From contig NZ_CP171363.1 of the NCBI RefSeq assembly GCF_046523945.1, forward strand, positions 2,674,028 through 2,738,027: a stretch of 64,000 nt of DNA, written 5' to 3'. This document shows positions 49,939 through 58,281 of this stretch, piece after piece. A program made the translations under genes and the position numbers. Origin of the DNA: Faucicola mancuniensis. GTDB lineage: Bacteria > Pseudomonadota > Gammaproteobacteria > Pseudomonadales > Moraxellaceae. Under the pieces are notes generated by a model. The model worked only from the letters and a program-made list of their open reading frames with translations. It did no database searches and had not been told where the DNA came from. Positions within the stretch are counted from its first letter, which is position 1; every line of letters starts with the position of its first letter.

Positions 49939-49991
49939 ATGATAGCTAATCTAGTACAGCCCCATAACATTTTAAAAAACAAGAGAGAGCC

Positions 49992-50711
49992 ATGTCAAAC
50001 GACCTATTTTCTAAACAAATGCAAGACCAACTCAAACAACTCAAATCAGAACTATCAAAAGGGCGTTCAACCAGTAACAGCACCGATGAAAACAGCAAAC
50101 CAACCGAAAATGTCGCCTTGCCAAGCAAACAACAAATTGCCAAACAAGTCAAAAAATACGACAGCGAACATCTTGATGACGACAAAATGCTGTTTATGCA
50201 AGCGATGGCAGGCGTTCGCCCAATTAAAGATAAAAATTTGGCAAACAAAACCAAAACCACCGTCAAACCTGATGCGACTACCCTTGCCAAACGTGCTTCA
50301 GCCACAGGTACAGATGCAAGCGAATCGCACCAATTATCCGATATGCAAGCCTTGTTAAACCCTGTTTCAGGCGAATCATATTTAAGCTACAAAGTTGCGA
50401 CCTTACAAAACAAAGTGTTTAATCAACTCAAACAAGGCAAAATCCGTTGGCATAGGGCGGTTGATTTGCACGGCTCAACGATTGAAGAAGCCCGTGAAGC
50501 GGTGAGTAGCCTTATCCATCAAGCCCAAAAAAATAACGAAACATCAGTCAAAATCGTACATGGCAAAGGCGTGGATAGCATTTTAAAAACTTGTGTAAAC
50601 GGTTGGTTACGCCAAATCCCAGACGTGTTGGCATTTTGTTCTGCCCCAGCCGAACAAGGTGGCAACGGTGCAGTTTTGGTCTTGTTAAAACAACGTAAAA
50701 ATTTGCAATAA
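49992..50711 (+). CDS. Smr domain protein
   Basis: A 239-residue cytosolic protein. Residues 1-145 are a charged, low-complexity N-terminus; the C-terminal Smr domain (about 150-238) has the two signature motifs, VDLHGSTIEEAREAV and KIVHGKG, and ends in GGNGAVLVLL. Smr domains of MutS2/YdaL-type proteins act on branched DNA or on stalled ribosome-bound mRNA; which applies here is not known. GAGAG precedes the ATG. Transcription starts in a region changed by the IS1595 insertion, 28 bases upstream. A strong terminator follows. Confidence 0.88.
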   Translation: MSNDLFSKQMQDQLKQLKSELSKGRSTSNSTDENSKPTENVALPSKQQIAKQVKKYDSEHLDDDKMLFMQAMAGVRPIKDKNLANKTKTTVKPDATTLAKRASATGTDASESHQLSDMQALLNPVSGESYLSYKVATLQNKVFNQLKQGKIRWHRAVDLHGSTIEEAREAVSSLIHQAQKNNETSVKIVHGKGVDSILKTCVNGWLRQIPDVLAFCSAPAEQGGNGAVLVLLKQRKNLQ

Positions 50712-50730
50712 CCCCAGTTTTCCCCCATTA

Positions 50731-50760
50731 AAAAAGCGATTGTATTGACAATCGCTTTTT
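50731..50760 (+). terminator. Rho-independent terminator after smr
   Basis: AAAAAGCGATTGT at 50731-50743 pairs perfectly with ACAATCGCTTTTT at 50748-50760 around a 4-base loop, followed by more T. The symmetric A and T tracts would let it work in both directions; it serves smr, 19 bases after the stop. Confidence 0.9.
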
Positions 50761-50838
50761 TATCAAACCACTTAATTTTCATATTTGGCAACTTGGGCGT
50801 ATGCAATACGCCCCTACTTTTTTATCAATCCAAAAAAA

Positions 50839-51540
50839 CTATCTGTCCGCAAACACTTGCTGTTCAGACGCTTTGACAAAGTCCGCATACGACATTGAGC
50901 CTTGGGCTTTGGTCATTGGATTTTCTTTGCTTGGGCTGGATTTTTCCATCAATTTTTGTTCCGCCTTAACTTCTGGTGCTGGTGGTGCAGATTCGACTGG
51001 TTGAGCTTTCTCTAGTGCTTTTTGAGTCTCGCTATTATCCACTTGAACAGCCGTTGGCATAGTAGATGACGCAGGGGCTGACGCTAGATTACCCAATTGC
51101 TCCCCTGATATCACAACCGTTTCGGTGCGTAAATTGTCCGTAGTAGCAACAGGGGCAACCGCAGATGCTGTACTTGCAGGGCTAGCCACAGGCTTGGCAA
51201 TAGGCACAGGTGTTGCTACTGTAGCAACTGGTGTTGGCTCTTCAGCTTGAAACATCGGCAGTACAAACAAATAAAGCACCGCTAGCACCGCCAATACACC
51301 TAACACGCCTGCCATCATCAAGGTTTTTTTGTCAGTTTTGCTACCGATGCTATTACTTGGTTTTGGTGTGCGTTTTAGAGCAAATTTGGATTTTTTTGAC
51401 GTGGCGGTCGCTGTCGTTGGTGCTTCTGTTGGTGTATCATTTAAAAAAGCGTCCACATCAAACGCTGGTGGATTTGTGTTTGACGTGGTTTCATTTTTAT
51501 TTTTTTGTTTTTTTTGGGGTAATGAAAACTTAATTGCCAT
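50839..51540 (-). CDS. Hypothetical single-pass inner-membrane protein
   Basis: A 233-residue protein: a basic, Thr/Pro-rich cytosolic N-terminus (1-72), one transmembrane helix (about 73-93, LMMAGVLGVLAVLAVLYLFV), and a periplasmic Ala/Pro/Val-rich low-complexity tail ending QGSMSYADFVKASEQQVF. AAAGG precedes the ATG. No family recognised; the layout resembles proline-rich membrane-anchored proteins such as TonB-, FtsN- or SPOR-type anchors without their conserved domain. Confidence 0.65.
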   Translation of the reverse strand: MAIKFSLPQKKQKNKNETTSNTNPPAFDVDAFLNDTPTEAPTTATATSKKSKFALKRTPKPSNSIGSKTDKKTLMMAGVLGVLAVLAVLYLFVLPMFQAEEPTPVATVATPVPIAKPVASPASTASAVAPVATTDNLRTETVVISGEQLGNLASAPASSTMPTAVQVDNSETQKALEKAQPVESAPPAPEVKAEQKLMEKSSPSKENPMTKAQGSMSYADFVKASEQQVFADR

Positions 51541-51655
51541 GTTTTTAAGCCTTTTTATTATTAAAAACTCCTACATTTTAGCACAAAATCACTTAAAAAC
51601 TGCAACACTTCATTAACATTTTAGATAAACTGTTTAAAATTTACGATTGACGTAT

Positions 51656-52348
51656 TTAACGTTGCACTGGTAAAGCACGATATTGTTTAACAATATTAAT
51701 AAATTCATCAGTCACAGTTTTTTTGTCTATTGTGGCGAAATCCACCAATCGCAACATCGTCATACCAGCATAACCACAAGGGTTTATCAAATTAAACGGC
51801 GTTAAATCATTCACCAAATTTAACGCAATACCATGATAACTAAACCCATGTTTAATCTTAAAGCCCAAAGACGCAATTTTGCCAAGTTCCAAACCATCTT
51901 GATTATAGACATAGACACCAGGGGCATCTTGGCGAGCTTTGGCAAAAAAACCGCTTGGCAAATAAGGGCTGACGCTATCAATGATGATATTTTCGGCATG
52001 GCTCACCAAATCTCGCACGCCCCACCCCAAGCCATTTAAATCAAACAAAAAATACACCACCAACTGCCCACGCCCATGCCACGTTACCTGTCCGCCACGG
52101 TCGGTTTTGATGACTGGCGTGTCGTTGCGTTGCAAAATGTGTTCAGGCTTACCCGCCTGCCCCAGCGTATAGACATCATTATGCTCCACAATCCACAATT
52201 CATCGGCAGTTGCAATGTTTTGTTTTTTTTGTTCAATTCGCCATAACGTTTTATTTAACATATCGTCATGGGTTTTTTGGTAATCGGCTTGTGAGAAATA
52301 ATGAATTTGTAAATTGTCTTGCTGATTTTGTGTGTTATTTTGACCCAT
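51656..52348 (-). CDS. lipB: Octanoyltransferase LipB
   Basis: A 230-residue enzyme that transfers octanoyl from acyl-carrier protein to lipoyl-dependent proteins, the first step of lipoate synthesis. Motifs in order: GGQVTWHGRGQLVVY (about residues 80-94, substrate pocket), KIASLGFKIKHGFSYHGIAL (active-site Lys about 157) and NPCGYAG with the catalytic Cys (about 190). Length is normal for the family. AAGG precedes the ATG. It stands alone, divergent from phoH; no lipA in the window. Confidence 0.95.
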   Translation of the reverse strand: MGQNNTQNQQDNLQIHYFSQADYQKTHDDMLNKTLWRIEQKKQNIATADELWIVEHNDVYTLGQAGKPEHILQRNDTPVIKTDRGGQVTWHGRGQLVVYFLFDLNGLGWGVRDLVSHAENIIIDSVSPYLPSGFFAKARQDAPGVYVYNQDGLELGKIASLGFKIKHGFSYHGIALNLVNDLTPFNLINPCGYAGMTMLRLVDFATIDKKTVTDEFINIVKQYRALPVQR

Positions 52349-52472
52349 TTTTTTTGCCTTTTTTCAAAATTTTACAATATTTTAACATGAACTCTTGTTT
52401 TTGCCTTGAATTTTTGTAAAAATTTACCATAATAAACCCATCGTTTGAACAAATTTTTAAAAGGAAAAAAAC

Positions 52473-53630
52473 TTGACCGCTAGCATCAGCCGACATTTTG
52501 ACATCAATGCCCTACCCACCCACACACTCAAAGCCCTACTCGGCGAATACAACACACACCTAAAATACATAGAACACCGCTTTGACATCCACATTCAACA
52601 ACGAAAAGACAGCCTAGTGCTATCAGGCGATTTGCTAAGTGTTGAGAAAACCGAACAACTGTTAAACAAAATGCTAGACGAACTCGCCACAAGCGACTTT
52701 ATCAGCCCAGAAACCCTACATTTGTTAATCCAAACAAGCCAAAAAAGAGAGCCGATTTTGACCGACAATTTAGAAAAAACACAAAAAAGTTTAGAAAAAT
52801 TAGAAAACACGTTACAAAATAACGCAAACAATCATGTAGAAAAACAAAATTCACAATCCGCCCAAGATTTTACCCCAATTGCCCTACAAACTCGCAAAGG
52901 CAAAATTATCCCTCGTGGCTACAACCAACAACAATACGTCAAAAAAATCCTACTTTCGGACGTGTCATTTGGCGTAGGGCCGGCAGGGACAGGCAAAACG
53001 TATTTGGCAGTGGCGTGTGCGGTGGATATGCTAGAACGCAATGAAATTGAGCGGATTTTGCTTGTGCGTCCTGCGGTGGAAGCAGGCGAAAAATTGGGCT
53101 TTTTACCGGGAGATTTGACCCAAAAAATTGACCCTTATCTGCGACCGCTTTACGATGCCTTATATGAAATGCTTGGTTTTGAAAAAGTGGGCAAACTACT
53201 TGAACGCCAAATCATTGAAGTTGCTCCACTTGCCTATATGCGTGGTCGCACGCTGAATAATTCATTTGTGATTTTAGACGAAGCCCAAAACACCACGCCA
53301 GAGCAGATGAAAATGTTTTTAACACGGCTTGGTTTTGGCTCTCGTGCGGTGATTACAGGCGATACATCACAAGTGGATTTGCCTCGTGGCACAAAGTCTG
53401 GACTTGCTCAGGCCTTGCATATTTTGAGCGATATTGACGAAATTCACGTCACACGTTTTGATAGCAAAGACGTGGTGCGACATCAGTTGGTGCAAAAAAT
53501 CGTGCAAGCGTATGATAAATTTGATGAAGAACAAGAAGCCATCAAAGAGCAAAGAAAACAAGCTCGTTTGCTTGAAAAATTGGCACAAGAAAAACAGGCA
53601 CAAACTGACACGGTAAATGATGATGAGTGA
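52473..53630 (+). CDS. ybeZ: PhoH-like ATPase (YbeZ)
   Basis: A 385-residue P-loop ATPase that works with the RNase YbeY in rRNA processing. Start is a TTG at 52473 with AAAAGGA upstream; no nearby in-frame ATG. An N-terminal KH-like region (1-90) and linker are followed by GVGPAGTGKT (Walker A, about 167-176), VRPAVEAGEKLGFLPGD, FVILDEAQNT (Walker B, about 264-273) and ITGDTSQVDLP. The end overlaps ybeY by 14 bases, so the two are co-translated. Confidence 0.93.
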   Translation: MTASISRHFDINALPTHTLKALLGEYNTHLKYIEHRFDIHIQQRKDSLVLSGDLLSVEKTEQLLNKMLDELATSDFISPETLHLLIQTSQKREPILTDNLEKTQKSLEKLENTLQNNANNHVEKQNSQSAQDFTPIALQTRKGKIIPRGYNQQQYVKKILLSDVSFGVGPAGTGKTYLAVACAVDMLERNEIERILLVRPAVEAGEKLGFLPGDLTQKIDPYLRPLYDALYEMLGFEKVGKLLERQIIEVAPLAYMRGRTLNNSFVILDEAQNTTPEQMKMFLTRLGFGSRAVITGDTSQVDLPRGTKSGLAQALHILSDIDEIHVTRFDSKDVVRHQLVQKIVQAYDKFDEEQEAIKEQRKQARLLEKLAQEKQAQTDTVNDDE

Positions 53631-54180
53631 ATTTAACAACGATTTAGACATTGTCATCAGCTTTAGCGAAACATTGCTTAATCAAGCCAATTTCAGCCAA
53701 ATTGAGCCTTTTTATGATATTGACAAGGTGCAAAATATTGTCAAAACCATGTTTGAGTATTTTTGGCAAAATGACGTTAATTTTCCACAAGTAAATAAAA
53801 AATTAATTAAAAACAAAGCATTAGAGCTTGATGTTTATGTCGTTGAACCGATAGAAGGGCAAGCGATAAACCTTGATGCTCGTGGCAAAGATTATGCGAC
53901 CAATATTTTGTCCTATCCGAGCGATTTGCCAGAGAACATTGCCGAAGTTTTGCCGATTTTTGTGCTTGGTGAATTGGTGATTTGTCATGACGTGGTTGCC
54001 AAACAAGCCGATGAACAAGGCAAAACAGTTGAAGAGCATTTAACGCATTTGCTTGTGCATGGTATCTTACATTTGTTGGGTTTTGACCATGAACTTGGAC
54101 AAGCCGAACAAGACGAAATGGAAGGCTTGGAAATTGCGATTTTGGCACAATTAAACATTGCCAATCCTTATGAAAATTAA
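53617..54180 (+). CDS. ybeY: Endoribonuclease YbeY
   Basis: A 187-residue metal-dependent RNase for 16S rRNA 3' maturation and ribosome quality control. The zinc motif HGILHLLGFDHE (about residues 146-157) has all three His ligands. Three consecutive ATG codons (53617, 53620, 53623) are possible starts; GGTAA at 53612 fits the third best. It overlaps phoH and is followed by the asparaginase gene. Length is slightly over the usual 150-160 residues because of a longer N-terminus. Confidence 0.93.
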   Translation: MMMSEFNNDLDIVISFSETLLNQANFSQIEPFYDIDKVQNIVKTMFEYFWQNDVNFPQVNKKLIKNKALELDVYVVEPIEGQAINLDARGKDYATNILSYPSDLPENIAEVLPIFVLGELVICHDVVAKQADEQGKTVEEHLTHLLVHGILHLLGFDHELGQAEQDEMEGLEIAILAQLNIANPYEN

Positions 54181-54204
54181 TTGACGTTTACAATGGAAAA
54201 AATC

Positions 54205-55260
54205 ATGTTAAATTCAACCCAAAAACTTGGCATTATTTACGCAGGCGGTACGTTTGGCAGTCATGGTCAGCCGTTAAAAAGCCTAAATTCGGACAAATTT
54301 TTACCGATTTTGCAAAATATCTTAACCAATCATTTTGACGGTTACGCCCAAACGATTAACTGGGAAATTTTGCCAAATAACGTGGTAAAAGACAGCGACC
54401 AACTGACCCCTAGCGATTTTGCCGATTTTTATCAGTTGATTATCAACTCGTATCAGCAAGGTTTTCGCCAATTTTTGATTTTGACAGGGACGGATACCTT
54501 AAGTTATTTGTCGGCATTTTTGGCGGAAAGCCTTGCCAATAGCGATGTGTGCGTGGTGGTTACAGGTGCGATGCAACCATTATTACAGCCGTTATCGCCG
54601 ACTTTTGAAGTCAATGAAACAAGCGATGCAAGTGAAAATTTGTTCGCTAGTTGTCGTCTTGCGGTGAGTGGCGAAATGGGCGTAAAAGTATGTTTTAACT
54701 ACGCCAATTGGCATGCCCAAACGGTGCAAAAATTCCATAGCCATGATTTAACCGCTTTTAAAGGCTCGGATAAAATCAATTATCCTGCGAATAGTTTTTA
54801 CACTTTTGACAAACAAAATTGTAAAAATTGGTTAAATTCACATTTTAACAATTTAACACAAACTGTTAAAAATTTAAGCCAAAGCAAAATCACGCCAATT
54901 TTTATCACGCCAATGATGGCAGACGATTTAGCAAAAAACATCCAAAATGCGTTAAACGACAAGCCAAATGCGTTGATTTTATTAGGATTTGGAGCAGGCA
55001 ATATTCCGCATAATGACAAGGTGGAAACCGCTTTACAACAGGCATTTGAGCAAAATTGTCTGGTCGCCATTACCACGCAATGCCCGTTTGGTGGGGTGAG
55101 CGGTGCTTATGAAGCAGGGACTTGGTTGGCAAAATATTACGTTTTGACAACAGGCGAATTGACGATTCCTGCGATTTTTGCTCGTTTGCTGTGGCTGTCG
55201 GCAACGGTTAATGATTTTGGCAAAAAAATGGAAGTTTGGCAAAATTTGTTAAATCAATAA
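54205..55260 (+). CDS. L-asparaginase, type I-like
   Basis: A 351-residue cytosolic enzyme hydrolysing asparagine to aspartate and ammonia. IIYAGGTFGS near the N-terminus carries the nucleophile Thr, TGTDTLSYL (about residue 93-101) the second catalytic Thr-Asp pair; GFGAGNIP and a C-terminal PFGGVSGAY segment follow. ATG 54205 was chosen over 54193 and a TTG at 54181 because GGA lies seven bases upstream. No signal peptide, so not the periplasmic type II form. Downstream of ybeY by 24 bases, possibly co-transcribed. Confidence 0.88.
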   Translation: MLNSTQKLGIIYAGGTFGSHGQPLKSLNSDKFLPILQNILTNHFDGYAQTINWEILPNNVVKDSDQLTPSDFADFYQLIINSYQQGFRQFLILTGTDTLSYLSAFLAESLANSDVCVVVTGAMQPLLQPLSPTFEVNETSDASENLFASCRLAVSGEMGVKVCFNYANWHAQTVQKFHSHDLTAFKGSDKINYPANSFYTFDKQNCKNWLNSHFNNLTQTVKNLSQSKITPIFITPMMADDLAKNIQNALNDKPNALILLGFGAGNIPHNDKVETALQQAFEQNCLVAITTQCPFGGVSGAYEAGTWLAKYYVLTTGELTIPAIFARLLWLSATVNDFGKKMEVWQNLLNQ

Positions 55261-55282
55261 TTCAAAACCGCACCAATTTAGG

Positions 55283-55423
55283 TTATTTCTTTTTGCCTTT
55301 GCCTTGTACGGCTTTTAGGCGTGGGTTTGATTTGCAAATAACGAACACTCGCCCACGTCTGCGGACGATTTGGCAGTCTTCATGGCGGTTTTTGGCGGAT
55401 TTTAGGGAGCTTAATACTTGCAT
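55283..55423 (-). CDS. ykgO: Ribosomal protein L36 paralogue without zinc ligands (YkgO type)
   Basis: A 46-residue protein, MQVLSSLKSAKNRHEDCQIV, then RRRGRVFVICKSNPRLKAVQ and a basic end. This is the alternative L36 that lacks the full Cys/His zinc-binding set of the standard form. Such C-minus paralogues replace the zinc form during zinc starvation, freeing zinc. AAGGA stands nine bases before ATG 55423. A perfect Zur-like palindrome is 27-39 bases upstream, as expected for this role. It is convergent with the asparaginase gene (22-base gap). Confidence 0.9.
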   Translation of the reverse strand: MQVLSSLKSAKNRHEDCQIVRRRGRVFVICKSNPRLKAVQGKGKKK

Positions 55424-55449
55424 GGTTTTTCCTTTTTGGTGAATTTATT

Positions 55450-55462
55450 GTTATATTATAAC
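55450..55462. promoter_or_regulatory. Candidate Zur box upstream of the L36 paralogue
   Basis: GTTATATTATAAC is a perfect 13-bp palindrome differing from the znuD site (GTTATAATATAAC) only at the central base. Position and family knowledge (C-minus ribosomal paralogues are commonly Zur-repressed) support the call. Confidence 0.75.
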
Positions 55463-55485
55463 ATAACAAAATATTTTGCAAGTAA

Positions 55486-55770
55486 TTTTGAGTTTATGCT
55501 CACCTTTTTTATTTATTCCAATTTTTGATTTGAAAATTGATATTATAAGCCATCATTTACACCGTTTGATTGGTAAAGATTGGTAAGAAATTTTTGTAAA
55601 GCCATGGTTTCTTGCTATTGCCAATTAAGCCATTGTTTAGGATACTCCAAATCAATTGACAAAATACTAAATTTTTGTTCGTTTTTGACATCTAAATTTA
55701 ACGCAAAAATATTGCCATTACGTAAATTTGAACCGATAAAAATAATATTTGGCAACTATTATTTTTACCC
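55486..55770 (-). other. Gap region with a probable gene remnant (55615-55755)
   Basis: A 46-codon minus-strand frame, from TTG 55755 to TAG 55615-55617, reads IIFIGSNLRNGNIFALNLDV then KNEQKFSILSIDLEYPKQWL. The composition is protein-like, but no start with a ribosome site is visible and a stop lies directly upstream. It is probably the tail of a lost gene. The rest of the gap holds nothing recognisable. Confidence 0.35.
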
Positions 55771-55772
55771 AT

Positions 55773-55800
55773 AAAAAAACCCCACAATTAAATTGTAGGG
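55773..55800 (-). terminator. Rho-independent terminator after glnS
   Basis: On the minus strand CCCTACAAT pairs with ATTGTGGGG (one G-T pair) around a TTA loop and is followed by seven T (55773-55779 as A on the plus strand). It lies 26 bases beyond the glnS stop. Confidence 0.85.
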
Positions 55801-55825
55801 AATTTTAAATTTGATTAAATATTAA

Positions 55826-57562
55826 TTATTTAAACCCATCTTTTAAACCCACAATACGGTTAAACACAGGTTTTTCGCTTGTAAAATCTTGGCTATCCGC
55901 CACAAAAAAACCTTCACGCTCAAACTGAAAACGCTCACCTTTTTCAGCCTTAGCCAAAGACGGCTCAACCACCGCATTCACCACCGTCAAAGAATTTGGA
56001 TTGATTTCATTGGCAAGATTTTCCAAATCAATTTTTGCAGGGTCTTCTTGGGTAAATAATTGTTCATATAAACGCACCTCAGCAGGCACGCCAAGCGTTG
56101 CCGATACCCAATGAATCACGCCTTTTACCTTACGCCCTTCTGGATTATTGCCAAGCGTTTTTGGGTCAATCGTGGCTTTTAACTCCACCACTTCGCCATT
56201 GTCGCCCACGATATGTTCTTCCACTTTTAATACATAGCTATTACGCAAGCGGATTTCACTATTGCTTGGCGATAGGCGTTTGTAGCCGTCTGGCGGATTG
56301 ATTTCAAAATCGGCTTTATCAATATAAATTTCTTTGGTAAACGGAATTTCACGATTGCCTTGACTTTCATCATGGCTGTTTTTTGGTTGTGTTAGCCACA
56401 AAATACCGTTTTCAAGATTGGTTTTTACCGTTGGTTTTTTCAAATTTTCCACATCGGCAACCGCTTCATCAAAGTTGGTAATCGTTACTTTTAACGGATT
56501 AATCACCGCCATAGCACGATTTGCGGTATCTTCAAGCGAATTGCGAATGCTAAACTCAAGCAAACCAAAATCCACCACACCGTCCGCCTTGCTCACGCCA
56601 ACACGGTCGCAAAAATCACGCAAACCTTCAGGCGTATAGCCACGACGACGCATACCTGCAATGGTCGGCATTCGTGGGTCGTCCCAACCTGTTACAAGGT
56701 TGTCTTCTACCAATTTTTTGAGTTTACGTTTACTGGTCAAAATGTGATTAACATTTAAACGAGCAAATTCATACTGATGTGGCTCTTTTTCAAAGCCTAC
56801 TTTATTCACAATCCAATCATAAAACGGACGGTGGTCTTCAAACTCAAGCGTACAAATAGAATGGGTAATGCCTTCAATCGCATCAGACAGTGGGTGGGCG
56901 TAGTCATACATCGGATAAATGCACCATTGGTCGCCTGTTTGGTGGTGTTCCTTGTGCATAACACGGTAAATTACAGGGTCTCGCATATTCATATTTGGGC
57001 TTGCCATGTCAATTTTGGCACGCAAAACCGCTTCGCCATTGCCAAATTTGCCGTTTTTCATGTCGTCAAAACGTTGTAAATTCTCGCTAACAGTTGCATC
57101 ACGATATGGTGAATTTTTACCGACTTGCCCAAAGTTACCACGATTTTCACGAATTTGTTCAGGTGTTTGCAAATCAACATACGCATCGCCTTGTTCAATC
57201 AGTTTAATCGCCCATTTGTACAATTGTTCAAAATAGCTAGACGCATAGCGAGTGTCGCCCGCCCAATGAAAACCAAGCCATTCCACGTCCGCCTTGATAT
57301 TATCAACAAATTCTTGGTCTTCGGCATCTGGATTGGTGTCGTCAAAACGCAAGTTGCAAAGTCCGTTAAATTCGTTTGCCAAGCCAAAGTTTAAACAAAT
57401 TGATTTAACATGACCCAAGTGCAAATAGCCGTTTGGCTCTGGTGGAAAACGAGTTACGATTTGTGAATATTTTTGCTCAGCCAAGTCATCACGCACAATG
57501 GCACGGATAAAGTCGTTTTTTTCGGTGGTTTCGGTTGCGTTGTTGGTTGAATTATTTGTCAT
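55826..57562 (-). CDS. glnS: Glutaminyl-tRNA synthetase
   Basis: A 578-residue class I synthetase charging tRNA-Gln. The HIGH-equivalent is in PPEPNGYLHLGHVKS (about residues 40-54), and the KMSKS-equivalent is HILTSKRKLKKLV (about 268-280). LRFDDTNPDAEDQEFV and GWDDPRMPTI are GlnRS-specific. Slightly longer than E. coli GlnRS because of an N-terminal Asn/Thr-rich extension. Uninterrupted. Divergent from ppiB. Confidence 0.97.
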   Translation of the reverse strand: MTNNSTNNATETTEKNDFIRAIVRDDLAEQKYSQIVTRFPPEPNGYLHLGHVKSICLNFGLANEFNGLCNLRFDDTNPDAEDQEFVDNIKADVEWLGFHWAGDTRYASSYFEQLYKWAIKLIEQGDAYVDLQTPEQIRENRGNFGQVGKNSPYRDATVSENLQRFDDMKNGKFGNGEAVLRAKIDMASPNMNMRDPVIYRVMHKEHHQTGDQWCIYPMYDYAHPLSDAIEGITHSICTLEFEDHRPFYDWIVNKVGFEKEPHQYEFARLNVNHILTSKRKLKKLVEDNLVTGWDDPRMPTIAGMRRRGYTPEGLRDFCDRVGVSKADGVVDFGLLEFSIRNSLEDTANRAMAVINPLKVTITNFDEAVADVENLKKPTVKTNLENGILWLTQPKNSHDESQGNREIPFTKEIYIDKADFEINPPDGYKRLSPSNSEIRLRNSYVLKVEEHIVGDNGEVVELKATIDPKTLGNNPEGRKVKGVIHWVSATLGVPAEVRLYEQLFTQEDPAKIDLENLANEINPNSLTVVNAVVEPSLAKAEKGERFQFEREGFFVADSQDFTSEKPVFNRIVGLKDGFK

Positions 57563-57698
57563 AGGTTTTTCCGTTTTTACAAGATAAAAGGTTTTTAAAA
57601 TAAAAAGGTTAAACGGTTTATTTTAACAGTTTTTTGCTGATTTAACAGCTTAAAATCGTGAAAACTGATTTTTTTTACAATTTTTTCGCAATTTGCTA

Positions 57699-57727
57699 TT
57701 GATAAATGCGGTTTTTGCCTTTATAAA
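57699..57727 (+). promoter_or_regulatory. Candidate sigma-70 promoter for ppiB-lpxH
   Basis: TTGATA at 57699-57704 and TATAAA at 57722-57727 with an optimal 17-bp spacer, 39 bases ahead of the ppiB ATG. Confidence 0.65.
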
Positions 57728-57765
57728 GGTTTAAATTTTTTTCAAAACCCTAACTTGGAGAACCT

Positions 57766-58275
57766 ATGGATATGCCATACGTTGAATTTGAAACCACAAT
57801 GGGCAACATTGTGATTGAACTAAACATTGACAAGGTCCCAAAAACTGTTGAGAATTTTATCAGTTATGTGAATGAAGGGCATTATAATGGCACGATTTTT
57901 CACCGTGTGATTGACGGCTTTATGATTCAAGGCGGTGGCATGGATGCGAATATGAAAGAAAAAAGCACCCACGCACCGATTCAAAACGAAGCGAACAACG
58001 GCTTGGCGAACGAAATCGGCACGATTGCTATGGCTCGCACGTCAGACCCACATTCTGCAACTGCACAATTTTTTATCAATGTCAAAGACAACAGCTTTTT
58101 GAACTATTCAAGCCCAACGCCACAAGGCTGGGGCTATGCGGTGTTCGGTAAAGTTACCGAAGGTATGGACGTGGTGAACAAAATCAAAGGCGTACCGACT
58201 GGTAAGTACGGCTTTCACGCTGATGTGCCAAGCACGCCAATCGTGATTATCAATGCAAAAGTGATTGAAAAATAA
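57766..58275 (+). CDS. ppiB: Peptidyl-prolyl cis-trans isomerase, cyclophilin type
   Basis: A 169-residue cytosolic cyclophilin (no signal peptide) that speeds proline isomerisation in folding proteins. Catalytic-site motifs FHRVIDGFMIQGGG (Arg about residue 46) and SATAQFFINVKDN are intact. GGAG at 57757-57760 is well spaced for ATG 57766; a second ATG follows six bases later. lpxH starts seven bases after its stop, so the two form an operon, an arrangement also seen in other gamma-proteobacteria. Confidence 0.93.
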   Translation: MDMPYVEFETTMGNIVIELNIDKVPKTVENFISYVNEGHYNGTIFHRVIDGFMIQGGGMDANMKEKSTHAPIQNEANNGLANEIGTIAMARTSDPHSATAQFFINVKDNSFLNYSSPTPQGWGYAVFGKVTEGMDVVNKIKGVPTGKYGFHADVPSTPIVIINAKVIEK

Positions 58276-58281
58276 GCCTTT

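Larger units (their letters stand above)
49227..49963 (-). mobile_element. IS1595-family (IS1016-like) element, complete
   Basis: Ends GGGGTTGAACTAGATTAG at 49227-49244 and, on the complementary strand, GGGGCTGTACTAGATTAG at 49963-49946 (16 of 18 bases shared). One transposase gene lies between. No 8-bp target duplication is visible (AAAATTTT left, ATAACATT right). It forms the border between the mobile island and the housekeeping block. Confidence 0.9.
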
